From positions 310,001-374,000 of the forward strand of contig NC_050725.1 in the NCBI RefSeq assembly GCF_013402915.1: 64,000 nucleotides of DNA, given 5' to 3'. Source of the DNA: Zygotorulaspora mrakii. Taxonomy: Eukaryota > Ascomycota > Saccharomycetes > Saccharomycetales > Saccharomycetaceae. A program made the translations under genes and the position numbers. Below, piece by piece: positions 19,839-29,384 of this stretch. The notes below the pieces were generated by a model that did no database searches, had not been told where the DNA came from, and saw nothing but the letters and a program-made list of their open reading frames with translations. Numbering within the stretch: the first letter of the stretch is position 1; each line of letters opens with the position of its first letter.

Positions 19839-21374
19839 ATGTCAACTGAGCAAGTTTTGAGGTTTTTAATTACAAACCACGAGAATCTGCTACTAGCACC
19901 ACTCTATGGCGATTTGAGATCAATTTTTTGTGTATACCTGTCGTGTTTCCAGGATGACGACATCTTGGCGGCAACCTTTCAGCTATTTTCAAAAGCTTTG
20001 CAAGACATTTGTGATATTGCAGATGGTTCTTTAGCTCTCAATTCCCAAGCCGGCGAGATGTATCAGAATTCTAGAGTAGAGTTTATTGATGTATCGCTAT
20101 TGAAGCTCATGCATGAAAAGATCAACTCACTGGGGGGTGAAAGGATAAAACGCAGGGATTTCGATACAGGTCACCATTTAACTGGCTCACATCTTGAGAG
20201 AATGTTGTGTATTTTGAATCAGGACGCGAATGAGAATAAAAGTGAGAATATCCTATTGAGAAAGCTTCAAAAATTATTAAGTACTTGTCCTGGATCCATA
20301 CAATTGGCGAAGGAAAGAGAGCAACATATTTCTAAGACGGTGGGATACATTCCAATATGTACAAATGAAAAGCATAAAGCGCTTTTAGCTACTATTGTGC
20401 CTACCTCTGCTCACGAACTTGGGTCAATTCCAGGTTTCAAACTGTCACAGGCAAAAGTAAATTGTCCAGGATTAATTGATTGTTTACAACGCAAGAAGCA
20501 TTTCATTCCAAATATCAAACCTCATACGGATATTTCTTTAGGAGATTGCTCATATTTGGACACCTGCCATAAACTGAATTCATGTCGATATACGCATTAT
20601 CTGCAATATATCCCAGAGAACCTTTGCAAAACAATTTCAGCAGAAACTAAACTTGCTAATAAGCTGAATGAAAACCAAAAAAATTACCCTTTTTACACAC
20701 ATGGTAATTGCTGTTCCAATTTTGTGAAACAAGATTTACCAGAACAGTGGATTCAATGTGATGTTCGAAAATTTGATTTTACAGTGCTTGGAAAATTTTC
20801 GGCAGTAATTGCGGATCCTGCGTGGAACATTCATATGAATTTGCCATATGGGACATGTAATGATAATGAATTACTAGAACTACCTTTTGAGACGTTACAG
20901 GACGAGGGTATTCTGTTTCTATGGGTTACCGGACGTGCAATCGAGATGGGTAAAGAATTCTTAACCAAATGGGGGTATATCGTTCTCCATGAAATATCAT
21001 GGGTCAAAACAAATCAGCTAAGTCGTACTATTGTCACAGGTCGCACAGGTCATTGGCTTAACCATTCAAAAGAGCATCTTTTGGTGGGATTAAAAGGTAA
21101 TCCAATTTGGCTTAACAGGAAAATTGACACAGACATTATTGTATCCGCTACTAGAGAAACAAGTAGAAAACCAGATGAGCTCTATGGCCTAATCGAAAGA
21201 CTGGTAGGTCCCCACGCCAGAAAACTTGAGTTTTTTGGGAGACACCATAATCTGAGACCGGGATGGTTCACCATAGGTAACCAGCTTCCCGGAGTATGTA
21301 TCCATGAACTAGATGTTAAGAAAAGGTACGAACAATTCTTAGCAAAACCAGAAAGAGCGCACAAGCATAGCTAG
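19839..21374 (+). CDS. IME4: mRNA N6-adenosine methyltransferase Ime4 (MT-A70)
   Basis: The 511-residue protein is the METTL3-type subunit of the m6A writer, which in yeast methylates mRNA during meiosis and is needed for sporulation. The C-terminal MT-A70 domain (about residues 315-490) carries IHMNLPYGT, LFLWVTGRAIEMG, WVKTNQLSRTIVTGRTGHW and LNHSKEHLLVG, all typical. The catalytic tetrad, however, reads D326-P-A-W329 rather than DPPW. A Cys/His cluster (CSYLDTCHKLNSCRYTHYLQY) about 60 residues before the domain resembles the CCCH zinc-finger region of METTL3. The protein is somewhat shorter than S. cerevisiae Ime4 (about 600). Order HOS2-IME4-COX13 is conserved. In S. cerevisiae an antisense transcript from the 3' side represses IME4; I cannot tell whether that holds here. 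Confidence 0.94.
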   Translation: MSTEQVLRFLITNHENLLLAPLYGDLRSIFCVYLSCFQDDDILAATFQLFSKALQDICDIADGSLALNSQAGEMYQNSRVEFIDVSLLKLMHEKINSLGGERIKRRDFDTGHHLTGSHLERMLCILNQDANENKSENILLRKLQKLLSTCPGSIQLAKEREQHISKTVGYIPICTNEKHKALLATIVPTSAHELGSIPGFKLSQAKVNCPGLIDCLQRKKHFIPNIKPHTDISLGDCSYLDTCHKLNSCRYTHYLQYIPENLCKTISAETKLANKLNENQKNYPFYTHGNCCSNFVKQDLPEQWIQCDVRKFDFTVLGKFSAVIADPAWNIHMNLPYGTCNDNELLELPFETLQDEGILFLWVTGRAIEMGKEFLTKWGYIVLHEISWVKTNQLSRTIVTGRTGHWLNHSKEHLLVGLKGNPIWLNRKIDTDIIVSATRETSRKPDELYGLIERLVGPHARKLEFFGRHHNLRPGWFTIGNQLPGVCIHELDVKKRYEQFLAKPERAHKHS

Positions 21375-21724
21375 TTAGTGTTGTGACTCTTCGGGTCCAG
21401 ATTTGCCTTCACACAGTACTAGATATTTGCCTTATTACTGACATCAAATTGAGGTGTCTACGTCGCTAATTATAAATGAATCTTTGCTGACACTTTTGAA
21501 ATCGCGTGACTTACAGCCAATAAAATTTGATATATGATTACGTGTCGCTATAGACGACACTGTTTTTTTTTTCGAGCATCAAATTGTATCGTATCGGTGC
21601 GAGTAACATCGCCAGGGATGAAAGACCATAAAATGACATATCTGGAGGAGTGTCCGCTAGTTGTATTCATAAAGCAATCTACAAGTGATATATAACATCA
21701 TAGAATCACATACACACACTCAGT
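21375..21724. other. Intergenic IME4-COX13
   Basis: This is the 3' flank of IME4 and the COX13 promoter. It has a T10 run near 21561. A lone ACATCA half-site sits at about 21442, but its partner half for an a1-alpha2 operator is poor. No other feature is seen. Confidence 0.4.
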
Positions 21725-22108
21725 ATGTTAAGACAGGCACTTAGAAGATACGCTACATTGCCAAAGTATGCCTTGGAGCCAGCTTTTGGTGCTCCTAATA
21801 AAGCTGCAGCTGAAGCATTCAAGAAATCGCTAGAAGCAACTACACACCATGCAGAGAGCACTTCCGGCCTCTGGTACAAAATTACTTATTTTGTTGCATT
21901 TCCAGCCATCGGTTTAGCAGCTTTGAATACCTATTTTGTGGAGAAGGAGCATTATGAGCATCGTCAACATTTGAAGCATGTTCCAGATGCACAATGGCCA
22001 AAGGATCACGAATATCAAAATATTAGAACCAAGCCATTTTTCTGGGGTGATGGTGACAAGACTTTATTCTGGAATCCAATTGTCAACAGACACGTTTCAT
22101 CAGATTGA
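21725..22108 (+). CDS. COX13: Cytochrome c oxidase subunit VIa (Cox13)
   Basis: The 127-residue protein matches Cox13 (about 129 residues), the nuclear-encoded subunit VIa of mitochondrial complex IV. It starts with a basic presequence (MLRQALRRYATLPKY). One membrane helix spans about residues 49-71 (ITYFVAFPAIGLAALNTYFV), followed by the family signature EKEHYEHR and the intermembrane-space tail NIRTKPFFWGDGDKTLFWN, a near-invariant Cox6a stretch. It stands between IME4 and CDC55 as in S. cerevisiae. COX4 for the same complex is about 4 kb away, but each gene has its own promoter. Confidence 0.96.
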   Translation: MLRQALRRYATLPKYALEPAFGAPNKAAAEAFKKSLEATTHHAESTSGLWYKITYFVAFPAIGLAALNTYFVEKEHYEHRQHLKHVPDAQWPKDHEYQNIRTKPFFWGDGDKTLFWNPIVNRHVSSD

Positions 22109-22520
22109 AAGATAAGATAACCTCAATAATTATTTAAATTCTTAAGAAATGGTAAGATAACATTAAAGGAGGAAAAAATGAGAAAATAGCAACTATAATA
22201 TACAATTTGAATTTGGGCATAATATATTATTTCGCTAATATTTATCCTTTTCATATCAAACACGACATAGTTGTATCTTACTATATTATACTATTATCGT
22301 ATATAGAATGAAGAGTCTTAAGTTTTATGGGATACTATAAATATGTATATACTGACTGATACATGGAAAAATAGATTCAAAAAAATAGAGATATGATATG
22401 CAAAAGAAATAGCATGTTAGACAAATTGCAGTCCAAAAAACAGAAACAAAAACAAAACGAGAGCGAATAGGTAATATTGATCGTCAATTTGGTACATAAT
22501 ACAGCTGATGCATGGAGTTA
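22109..22520. other. Convergent intergenic COX13/CDC55
   Basis: AT-rich 3' flanks of two convergent genes. Repeated TATA/TATATA runs around 22200-22340 fit yeast polyadenylation efficiency elements. Nothing else is seen. Confidence 0.45.
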
Positions 22521-24119
22521 TTATAATGCAGAAAAGATGAATAGATTGTTTGTAGCAGCTATAGCTATACTGTTTTCTCTTGGATGCCACGAGAAGTGTA
22601 GGATACTCTTTTTAAAATCGACATCATCACCCCAATCTTTAGTCCTTGCAGATCTTTGAGCGAGTGAACCAAATCTTTTACTCTTAAAAGCGCTCTTGTC
22701 AGCTTGTAGAACAATTTCATCAACAGTGTTCGTATCTTCATTACCACTTCGCCTACTGCTACTGTTACTACGTTTATTTCCTTTAATACCAGATGAACCG
22801 TTTTTAGCAGTATTACTGTTATCTTTATTACTACCACGGCTGTTGCTATTATTATTATTACTGTTGTTGTTATTTTTTATACTCGTTTTATCCTTTGAAG
22901 CTTTTCTATCGCCATTGAAGTCGATGGTACCGTTACTCTCATCGAAGGTTTTAATGATACCATTTGTATCATCACCTGTATTAATTACATTTGGATAAAT
23001 CATAAAATTGTTGTTGTAAGAACCAGTCATTACACTTGCACTATCACCACTAAAGCTTACTTCGAATTTATCAAAAATTGCGTCATTCTCATACGTGTCA
23101 CTTAATCTTTCTTTTAATTGATCATGAATGTTGATTGTTTTTAATGGTTTATTATCCATATTAATATCCCAAATTTTTACTGTTAAGTAATCTCTTGATG
23201 CAATATAACGACCATTGGGACTGAATTTAACATCAGAAATTGATGAAGTAATTTCTGTGAAAAAGTTATGATTAACGGGGTCCAAAAACTCTTCGAAAGT
23301 CTTGGCCCTAAAATCACATAATGCATTTTGTCTCATATCACATAATTTTATTGTACCCTTCGATGAAGAATACATAAATAAATTACATTGATCTGGATGA
23401 AATTCTGCGCTCGTAATAACTTCAGTCAATTCTTCCATATTTGCTGGCTTAATATCAACAATATTAAAACTTTGATCAGGAATATCGAGGTTCCATAAAT
23501 TGATTCTTAAATCATCTGCACTAATGAAAGTCTCCTGGTCGGAATTGATAGAGATTGAATTGATATGATAAGTATGGGCGTTGCTATAGATTCTTTTTGG
23601 TGCTGCAGCAATAATTTTATCATGCTGCGATAATCTTGGCAATTTCAAACTGTGTAACGTAAACTGATCCATTTTATGTGATGGAGTATTATTGGTATTT
23701 GAATTTTTGAATTTGGGAATGGATTGTCCCTCTGATAGATTATTCTCACTTACTAACTTGACATTTTTCTCATAAACCTTCCACAGTTTTATAGTTTTAT
23801 CATTTGTACTCAAAAGAAAGTGAGACCTCTGTGTTGGTCGCAACCATTTAATTTGGTTAATCTTCTCTTCAATCTCCAATGATTTTAGATAATCGAATTC
23901 TGCATCGTGACTTTGAAACTCTGTCAAGAATTTATACTCGCAATGTTTGCCATTATTCCTTTCAAAAAGGACAACTCGACCGCCCCTATCACCTGTAGCT
24001 AGATAATCGCCTTTACGATCAAATTCAACCGCTGTAATGATATCAGCTTCCGTAACAACAATATCGGCCTTGTCACCAAAACACTGGCTGAACTTGAAAT
24101 CAAAATCGTCCAATGCCAT
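22521..24119 (-). CDS. CDC55: PP2A regulatory B (B55) subunit Cdc55
   Basis: The 532-residue WD-repeat protein is the B55 regulatory subunit of protein phosphatase 2A (S. cerevisiae about 526). It directs PP2A in mitotic exit, spindle checkpoint and morphogenesis. The N-terminus ([20 protein letters not shown]) and the first blade ([20 protein letters not shown]) are family hallmarks, and seven WD-like blades follow. An Asn/Ser-rich insert at about residues 405-450 (poly-Asn, then [17 protein letters not shown]) lies between the last blades, as in other yeast Cdc55. The C-terminal blade ([24 protein letters not shown]) is intact. The gene lies convergent with COX13 and head-to-tail downstream of RPS26. 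Confidence 0.96.
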   Translation of the reverse strand: MALDDFDFKFSQCFGDKADIVVTEADIITAVEFDRKGDYLATGDRGGRVVLFERNNGKHCEYKFLTEFQSHDAEFDYLKSLEIEEKINQIKWLRPTQRSHFLLSTNDKTIKLWKVYEKNVKLVSENNLSEGQSIPKFKNSNTNNTPSHKMDQFTLHSLKLPRLSQHDKIIAAAPKRIYSNAHTYHINSISINSDQETFISADDLRINLWNLDIPDQSFNIVDIKPANMEELTEVITSAEFHPDQCNLFMYSSSKGTIKLCDMRQNALCDFRAKTFEEFLDPVNHNFFTEITSSISDVKFSPNGRYIASRDYLTVKIWDINMDNKPLKTINIHDQLKERLSDTYENDAIFDKFEVSFSGDSASVMTGSYNNNFMIYPNVINTGDDTNGIIKTFDESNGTIDFNGDRKASKDKTSIKNNNNSNNNNSNSRGSNKDNSNTAKNGSSGIKGNKRSNSSSRRSGNEDTNTVDEIVLQADKSAFKSKRFGSLAQRSARTKDWGDDVDFKKSILHFSWHPRENSIAIAATNNLFIFSAL

Positions 24120-24691
24120 GATCTTTAATCTATAGATATATCATACAAAGGTCTCCTCGCAAAGAAAATAAGACCAATCAACTTTCAGAGTAAAGAACCT
24201 TAAAATATAGAAACTCAAAATAACTGATCTGCAAACAATAAAACGGGGACGAGTCAAAAGAGAACCGAGATATTGAAATTAGTGCCACTCAATTTGCTCC
24301 AACTCCCTCCAAATGATACTAGTAAGCCTCTTCAATCGTGTGTAAATTGCCAATTTGATGAGAAATCTAACTGATTTAATTGTTGTCTTTTCTTTATCAA
24401 GTATTATATTTACATATATATTTTTTAAAGGGAGCAACAAAGACCTCTTGAAGGGGTGACGAAAACTTTTTTTGGTCTACCCTCTAAGAGAGAGACAATC
24501 GTTGTGTACGTCCACAGCTCCACCATGGCAGCAGCTCTTACAGCGTTTGACCGTTATCAGTAATGAAGACTCCCCCTATAAGTAGTGATGTGTCTTGTCA
24601 TTAATTGCACATAATATGCCTAAAAGAAATATTGTAGAGATATTTATTTTGTAATTGTGAAAAAAGCTAAACTAAGATATTCATGCTATAC
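24120..24691. other. Intergenic RPS26-CDC55 with a GC-richer patch
   Basis: This holds the 3' flank of RPS26 and the CDC55 promoter. Most of it is AT-rich, but 24425-24600 is distinctly richer in GC and contains complementary segments. In S. cerevisiae the snoRNA gene SNR4 lies just 3' of RPS26B, which is this position. I could not find convincing C and D boxes, so I do not call it. Confidence 0.4.
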
Positions 24692-25051
24692 TTACAAAGC
24701 CTTCTTAGCAGCATCTGCTGGAGAAACTCTGTTTTCTCTGTTGAATCTTTGTCTTTGAGGAGGAGCTCTGTTTCTTCTGTCTTCTCTGGATCTGACTCTA
24801 ACAATTCTGGCGTGGATAGCACAAGAGACACAGTAGTGCAGCTTGTTGTAGGTCTTTGGTAAAGCGTACTCTGGATAAACTGAGGCCTCGGACATATCTC
24901 TGATAGCGGCAGCTTCAACAATGTTTCTGATAGCCATTCTCTTGATAGCTTTGTCCTTTGGAACACATTTGGAACAGTTGACACATCTGACTGGTTTGAC
25001 GTGACCTCTACCTTTCTTGTTTCTACCGTTGGAAGCTCTCTTCTTTGGCAT
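24692..25051 (-). CDS. RPS26: Small ribosomal subunit protein eS26 (Rps26)
   Basis: The 119-residue protein is eS26, located at the mRNA exit of the 40S subunit, and has exactly the S. cerevisiae length. The zinc-binding cysteines C23/C26 (RCVNCSKC) and C74/C77 (YCVSC) are present, along with the basic tail. Codon use is strongly biased (GTC, TCT, AGA, GGT, AAG), as expected for a ribosomal protein and unlike most neighbours. A single copy stands where S. cerevisiae has RPS26A next to CDC55; RPS26B lies in the sister block. A 5' UTR intron is predicted immediately upstream. Confidence 0.97.
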   Translation of the reverse strand: MPKKRASNGRNKKGRGHVKPVRCVNCSKCVPKDKAIKRMAIRNIVEAAAIRDMSEASVYPEYALPKTYNKLHYCVSCAIHARIVRVRSREDRRNRAPPQRQRFNRENRVSPADAAKKAL

Positions 25052-25061
25052 TTTTGCTAAC

Positions 25062-25245
25062 CTATGAAAACAATTCAGTTGTTAGTACTTCATTCGCTTT
25101 TTCTCTAGAAAGTTGTGCGATGCTTTCACTGACTCCTGGGTTTCTTCACTTTCAGCCAAACCTCTCTGCTGTTTTATTTCACCGATCTTGGAACCTCTTT
25201 CATAGCTTCTGCTTCACACTGCTTCTATTTTATCATATCACATAC
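25062..25245 (-). other. Predicted 5' UTR intron of RPS26 (184 nt)
   Basis: On the minus strand a canonical 5' splice site GTATGT (25245-25240), a perfect branch site TACTAAC (25087-25081) and a 3' site CATAG ending at 25062 lie in correct order and spacing. The first AG after the branch point is the predicted site, with about 19 nt between them. Exon 2 would begin ten bases before the ATG, so the intron lies wholly in the leader. Yeast ribosomal protein genes often carry leader introns. Confidence 0.8.
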
Positions 25246-26108
25246 TATTAAAAGACTATGGTTTCTTTGTTATGAACAGTATTGAAAACTTTAATAATTG
25301 TTTAGTATTTTCACTATATACTTGCTGAACTCCAATCCGATTGCAATGCCTATGCCAATGGGCTATCGCAAACTGTCAAAGGAAACGAATTTGCTCTCAG
25401 TCCAGCTCCACCACCGTTACCGCCTGCCAAAGAGTGTTGCCAGGCAGAGTGTTGGGACTGACACATGATGAGGTTCCTTCTGGACACTGTTTTTCCCGGG
25501 CCCGCAAGCCTGCTGCTGGCAGTGGTCCCAGGCGGAAATGACAGTTTGGCATCTACTGGTGCCGCGACACCGGCCGCGCGACCCACAGATCTTTGCCTTT
25601 TGCGTCACTTCGTTTTTGCGTCACTTTTTTTCGCTGCTCGCGCAAAGCGGTAATGGCAAAAAGTGGTCACGTTCCGCGATAATGGGTGTGCGGATGCTTT
25701 TCGATGGTGTAAGGGCTAGCAGTCACATATCTGTGTCTGGGTAACCCCGAATGTATTAATCCTTTTCCTTTCCTACAGCTTCAAGTAGTGCATACTATGC
25801 ATTGATATATGGCTGACACATCTGACTATTATGAATTTGTGACCATATTGCCGATGGACTGTAGCCAGAGATACTGAGAATAGTGATAATAATATATAAT
25901 GTAAAATACGTAATGTTTGGAATTGAACTGGACAAAATCCTTCCTGCTCTATTGCTAAATAAAATTAATTGTTGATATGACATGAATTCAAAAAATTTAG
26001 AATATAAAAGACGATCAGGAAAACATGATCACGGAGTATGTGAGGCGACGACCATGATTCAGATTACTGAGTGTTTATTTTTATTTTATTTCGTTTCGTT
26101 TTATTTTT
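25246..26108 (-). promoter_or_regulatory. RPS26 promoter region (and COX4 3' flank)
   Basis: Upstream of the predicted leader intron the sequence holds two copies of TTTTGCGTCACTT (25598-25610 and 25614-25626) and a Rap1-like core ACACCCAT on the minus strand (25689-25682). All lie about 350-450 bp before the intron. Rap1 cores at this distance are usual for yeast ribosomal protein genes. The segment 25380-25700 is richer in GC than its surroundings. Small frames here have no family character. Confidence 0.5.
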
Positions 26109-26606
26109 CTAATGGTGGTCGTCCTCGGTTTCAACACCGACCTTTTTGAGTTTGTAAACGCTACCACACTCCCAACATCTTGCTTCTCTACCTTCAGTAG
26201 CCTTCAGCCACATGATAGTATGGGAGTCGGCTGGAGAACCGGTACAACCAATGTAACGGTAGTCGTCATAGGATTCAACAACGATTGGGTCTTTCATGGT
26301 GCCCTTTCTTGAGGAATCAAGCGGCTTCAAGTCGAAGACTTCGATACCCTCCAATTTACCTAACAACTCCAATCTCTCTAGACCGGTAGCCTGCTCCAAA
26401 TCGGTAGGAATGTTTCCTGGTTGAGTACCTGGACCGACCAAAGATTCTGATCCATTAACTTCTGCTAGGTTCTTTGCTGTCTTGATGGTTGGTTGTTTGG
26501 CCTCTTGCAAGACTCTTGATGTTGTGATGAATGATCTTCTACAGATTGGAGAAACCCTTGCAGTTCTAGCGACTGGTGTAATAAAACGGAACGACTGACG
26601 TAACAT
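26109..26606 (-). CDS. COX4: Cytochrome c oxidase subunit IV (Cox4)
   Basis: The 165-residue protein is yeast Cox4 (the mammalian COX5B type), a peripheral zinc-binding subunit of complex IV on the matrix side. Residues 1-30 form a basic, hydroxyl-rich presequence (MLRQSFRFITPVARTARV). The zinc site C121-H129-C144-C147 (GCTGSPADSHTIMW and RCWECG) is complete. Length is near the S. cerevisiae precursor (about 155). It is transcribed away from the TPN1 3' end. The upstream region has a CCAAT box at 26671-26675 and an inverted one (ATTGG) at 26939-26943, compatible with HAP-type respiratory control. S. cerevisiae COX4 has a leader intron; I found no TACTAAC here. Confidence 0.96.
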   Translation of the reverse strand: MLRQSFRFITPVARTARVSPICRRSFITTSRVLQEAKQPTIKTAKNLAEVNGSESLVGPGTQPGNIPTDLEQATGLERLELLGKLEGIEVFDLKPLDSSRKGTMKDPIVVESYDDYRYIGCTGSPADSHTIMWLKATEGREARCWECGSVYKLKKVGVETEDDHH

Positions 26607-27118
26607 TGATGATTATAATTATAGTTGTTTTCGAGTTGAAGTTCTGGTTAGGTATTGCAATCTATCCTATCCAATTAGAAATAATAAATAAGGGATTGTA
26701 TCACGCTCCGATGCTGTAGCTAAAATGTATTTTTGTAACTCGTTATACGTTGGAAACTCGTTATTATATCAACAGGCAGCATGCTAGGATCGAAATCGGT
26801 TTTATCGTTAATTAGCCTTTTCTTTATTATCAGGGGAAAAAACCGAAAATTTTCAGAATAATATGCCGACTTTTTCATCGCGCCAGACGTCGCGTCTCAT
26901 TTAATAGGACAGGCCACGTCGGTTTTTTTTCAAATTTTATTGGCCAGACGTCACGTGAACAAGCGTATCATCATACAATACAGAGACGCGCTGTAGAGGT
27001 GCTATATATCACGGCAATTACAGTCTTCTATAGATATTACACGAGTATTGGAGTCTTTTATTTCAGTTTATTACTATCATTATTGCTCACATTAATCTAC
27101 TAGTTAGTTCTTCTCTTG
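26607..27118 (-). promoter_or_regulatory. COX4 promoter
   Basis: The region contains CCAAT motifs in both orientations (26671-26675 and 26939-26943), a CACGTG E-box (26952-26957), and GCCAGACGTC repeated at about 26882 and 26943. These fit HAP and Cbf1-type input to a respiratory gene, but binding is inferred. Confidence 0.5.
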
Positions 27119-28828
27119 TTAGCGTCCAAACTTGCGTAACTCCATGTAGCGACAAAATGGATAAACCAAACCGGAAAAAGCCATACTTAGCCACATTCCG
27201 AGATCACCCCCAAGCTCACCAAAATGAGCAGCTACAGGTCCAACCCAGTATACTTGTGCCATACCTACGACGACACCAGCTACCCCACATAAAAATGCAA
27301 AAGTGGCGGCGTAACCATGTGTCAGTACGCTATAATTATTCCACATATCCCAGTTGTATCTATGTTTTGCCGATAGGTGTTTTCTCTTGATTTCGTGCAT
27401 ATTCACAGTTTTCTTCTTTATCTGTTCAGAAGTACCAACCTTGATGGATTCATGTTCAGAATCCTCAGAATCTTCCCTGCAATCCGGAGGGAATTCAAGG
27501 ATATAAAGATGCAGAAAGTACCGTCTTAATATCACATTCTCTTCCAAAAGTAATACAAAGTAAATGCTTAACCAATATCCGATCATTGGTAGAAAATTTC
27601 CTAAGATGGTACTGAAATGATTACGACCCACTAAGGCACAAACTAGGTAGACTACCGTGCAAGCGATGGACCAAAACCAACGGGGTACATGAGATGCAAA
27701 CACCGACGATAACTGAATGGAAAATGCTGCGGAATATGTGTTGATGATATTGTTAGAGATCAGACTTAAAATTAAAACAACAACACAGAATTTACCAAAC
27801 CCATTCCAACGCTCAAAACCAGCATGTAACAGTCCCCCCATACCGTAACTGTTGTATTGTTCTGTCCATGGTTCATAAGTCACAGCAATCGCGGCTAAAA
27901 GAAGACCTAAGACACCCACGTAAAGAGTTGGAATAAAAGTACCGAAAAAAGTTAGCATGAAAACTTGGTATTTTGGAGCATCTTCTGGGAATAGAATATA
28001 GTAATCTGCTGCAATAGAGCCCCAAGTTGAAGTAATACTGTAACAGAGTGAAAAGAAACTCATCCAATTTCCTTTTATCGTTGATGGCTCAACTGAACTG
28101 TTATCGATGTTATTTACTAAACTGAATTTATCGCTCGATGAAATGTATAGTAGTGTGAAACATGTTAAAACTGGGACCGAGATGTAAGATTCCACTTTTA
28201 AAACTTGCTTTATACCGAATGTTGCCACTAAGAAGGAAAATACTGTTACAATAATAATACCAACCCAAAGGGGAATCTTTTCATCGGAGATAGAGCTTAA
28301 CATTTCACCTCCCACAACACAATTCACAACAGACCAACCCATAACACCAATAATGGATGCTAATGCAACGAATTTCACAAACCACCATCCGAAGAGAAAC
28401 CTCGCAGTAACCATTTGCCTACAGCCAGATTGAGGGCCCATGATAGAACAGTATGCGGCGATCAAGCATCCAATAAACATAGAAATGATACCAGAAACCA
28501 ATGATTGTTTGAAGGTAAGCTCAAATACTAATGGTCCAAGAAAGAATGATGACATTGACGACAAACTTCCCGAAGCACTCAACCATAAACCAGCCACATG
28601 TAGAAACTGTCTAGCATAAGTACCACGTTCATATGGTGCAATACGATTAATACCAGTGGATTCTACCCCGAACGAATCTAACTTATCAGAAACTTTCACG
28701 AGGCCCCGCCATAGCTTATTACTAGACTTCCCACTTGGCTTCTTCTCTAATATTTCTTCGTCTTTTATAGAGAGACTTGTCGTTTTTGTTTCAAACGTTT
28801 TCCAGTTGTTAGAGGACTCTTTGATCAT
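27119..28828 (-). CDS. TPN1: Vitamin B6 (pyridoxine) permease Tpn1, NCS1 family
   Basis: The 569-residue protein is a multi-span permease of the purine-cytosine (NCS1) family, the orthologue of Tpn1, the plasma-membrane proton symporter for pyridoxine. About twelve hydrophobic segments follow a hydrophilic N-terminus of about 85 residues. The family loop MGPQSGCRQMVTARFLFGWW is clear. A hydrophilic loop (EFPPDCREDSEDSEHESIKVG) separates the last spans. The open frame reaches a TTG at 28846; I use the ATG at 28828 (MIKESSNNWK). S. cerevisiae order COX4-TPN1 is kept, but the next gene, the GAPDH-like one, is extra. Confidence 0.93.
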   Translation of the reverse strand: MIKESSNNWKTFETKTTSLSIKDEEILEKKPSGKSSNKLWRGLVKVSDKLDSFGVESTGINRIAPYERGTYARQFLHVAGLWLSASGSLSSMSSFFLGPLVFELTFKQSLVSGIISMFIGCLIAAYCSIMGPQSGCRQMVTARFLFGWWFVKFVALASIIGVMGWSVVNCVVGGEMLSSISDEKIPLWVGIIIVTVFSFLVATFGIKQVLKVESYISVPVLTCFTLLYISSSDKFSLVNNIDNSSVEPSTIKGNWMSFFSLCYSITSTWGSIAADYYILFPEDAPKYQVFMLTFFGTFIPTLYVGVLGLLLAAIAVTYEPWTEQYNSYGMGGLLHAGFERWNGFGKFCVVVLILSLISNNIINTYSAAFSIQLSSVFASHVPRWFWSIACTVVYLVCALVGRNHFSTILGNFLPMIGYWLSIYFVLLLEENVILRRYFLHLYILEFPPDCREDSEDSEHESIKVGTSEQIKKKTVNMHEIKRKHLSAKHRYNWDMWNNYSVLTHGYAATFAFLCGVAGVVVGMAQVYWVGPVAAHFGELGGDLGMWLSMAFSGLVYPFCRYMELRKFGR

Positions 28829-29384
28829 CTTGCACTGTTGCCTCAAAATCCTGTGCTAGTCTCAAAGTGCATCAAAAGTATAGATCTTATACTGACTACT
28901 CTTCTTTTAACATATTGACTCATTGTTTTTTTTTTCAGGCCCGCGCGGGGCTGAACGCCGTCTTTCAACTGTTGCCAGAAACCATGCAAGTTCGTAAATT
29001 TAATTTTTATGATGATAGTGGACAGTATCCTTTTATAATTCTCCGCGACCTACACGCGAATTGGAACAAGATTCCTATGAATGAAGTATACAAAGTTCTT
29101 TGATCTCGAACAAGTGTTATGAAACTAGCTCTTTTGTTTGTAAATAATACAGGAGTCAAAATTCGAATGCCAACTCACAATTGGAGCGACGAACAAACCA
29201 TCGAGCAACGAATCATAAGAGTATATGCTCAACAATTGTTGGAATAAGAGGAATTGTGAATTATACACATAACCGCTCGCATTGCTGCATTAAGAGGACC
29301 GTCATCCCATCGAGTTTCTATTCAACTCTGCTCTTTCTGTTGGCATGCTCTCCGGTATGGAATACAACTTTTCTTTTTGATTCT
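28829..29384. other. Intergenic TPN1-GAPDH-like, TPN1 promoter
   Basis: Both flanking genes are on the minus strand, so this is the TPN1 promoter and the 3' flank of the GAPDH-like gene. It holds a GC palindrome CCCGCGCGGG (28940-28949) and a 12-bp AT palindrome CAACAATTGTTG (29230-29241). The palindrome runs into TGTTGGAATA, which recalls the start of Ty1-type LTRs, but the likeness stops there. Confidence 0.45.

Noticed and set aside
21420..21450. a1-alpha2 operator downstream of IME4 that would control an antisense transcript
   Set aside because: Only the ACATCA half-site is good; the partner half does not fit the consensus.
26607..27118. Leader intron of COX4, known in S. cerevisiae
   Set aside because: I searched the minus strand for GTATGT and TACTAAC and found neither in a usable arrangement.
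28867..29103. 78-codon plus-strand frame upstream of TPN1
   Set aside because: It lies in the TPN1 promoter, spans a T run and a GC palindrome, and resembles no protein family.
29237..29246. TGTTGGAATA, like the first bases of Ty1-type LTRs
   Set aside because: Likeness ends after ten bases, it is part of a simple palindrome, and no LTR end or target duplication is visible.
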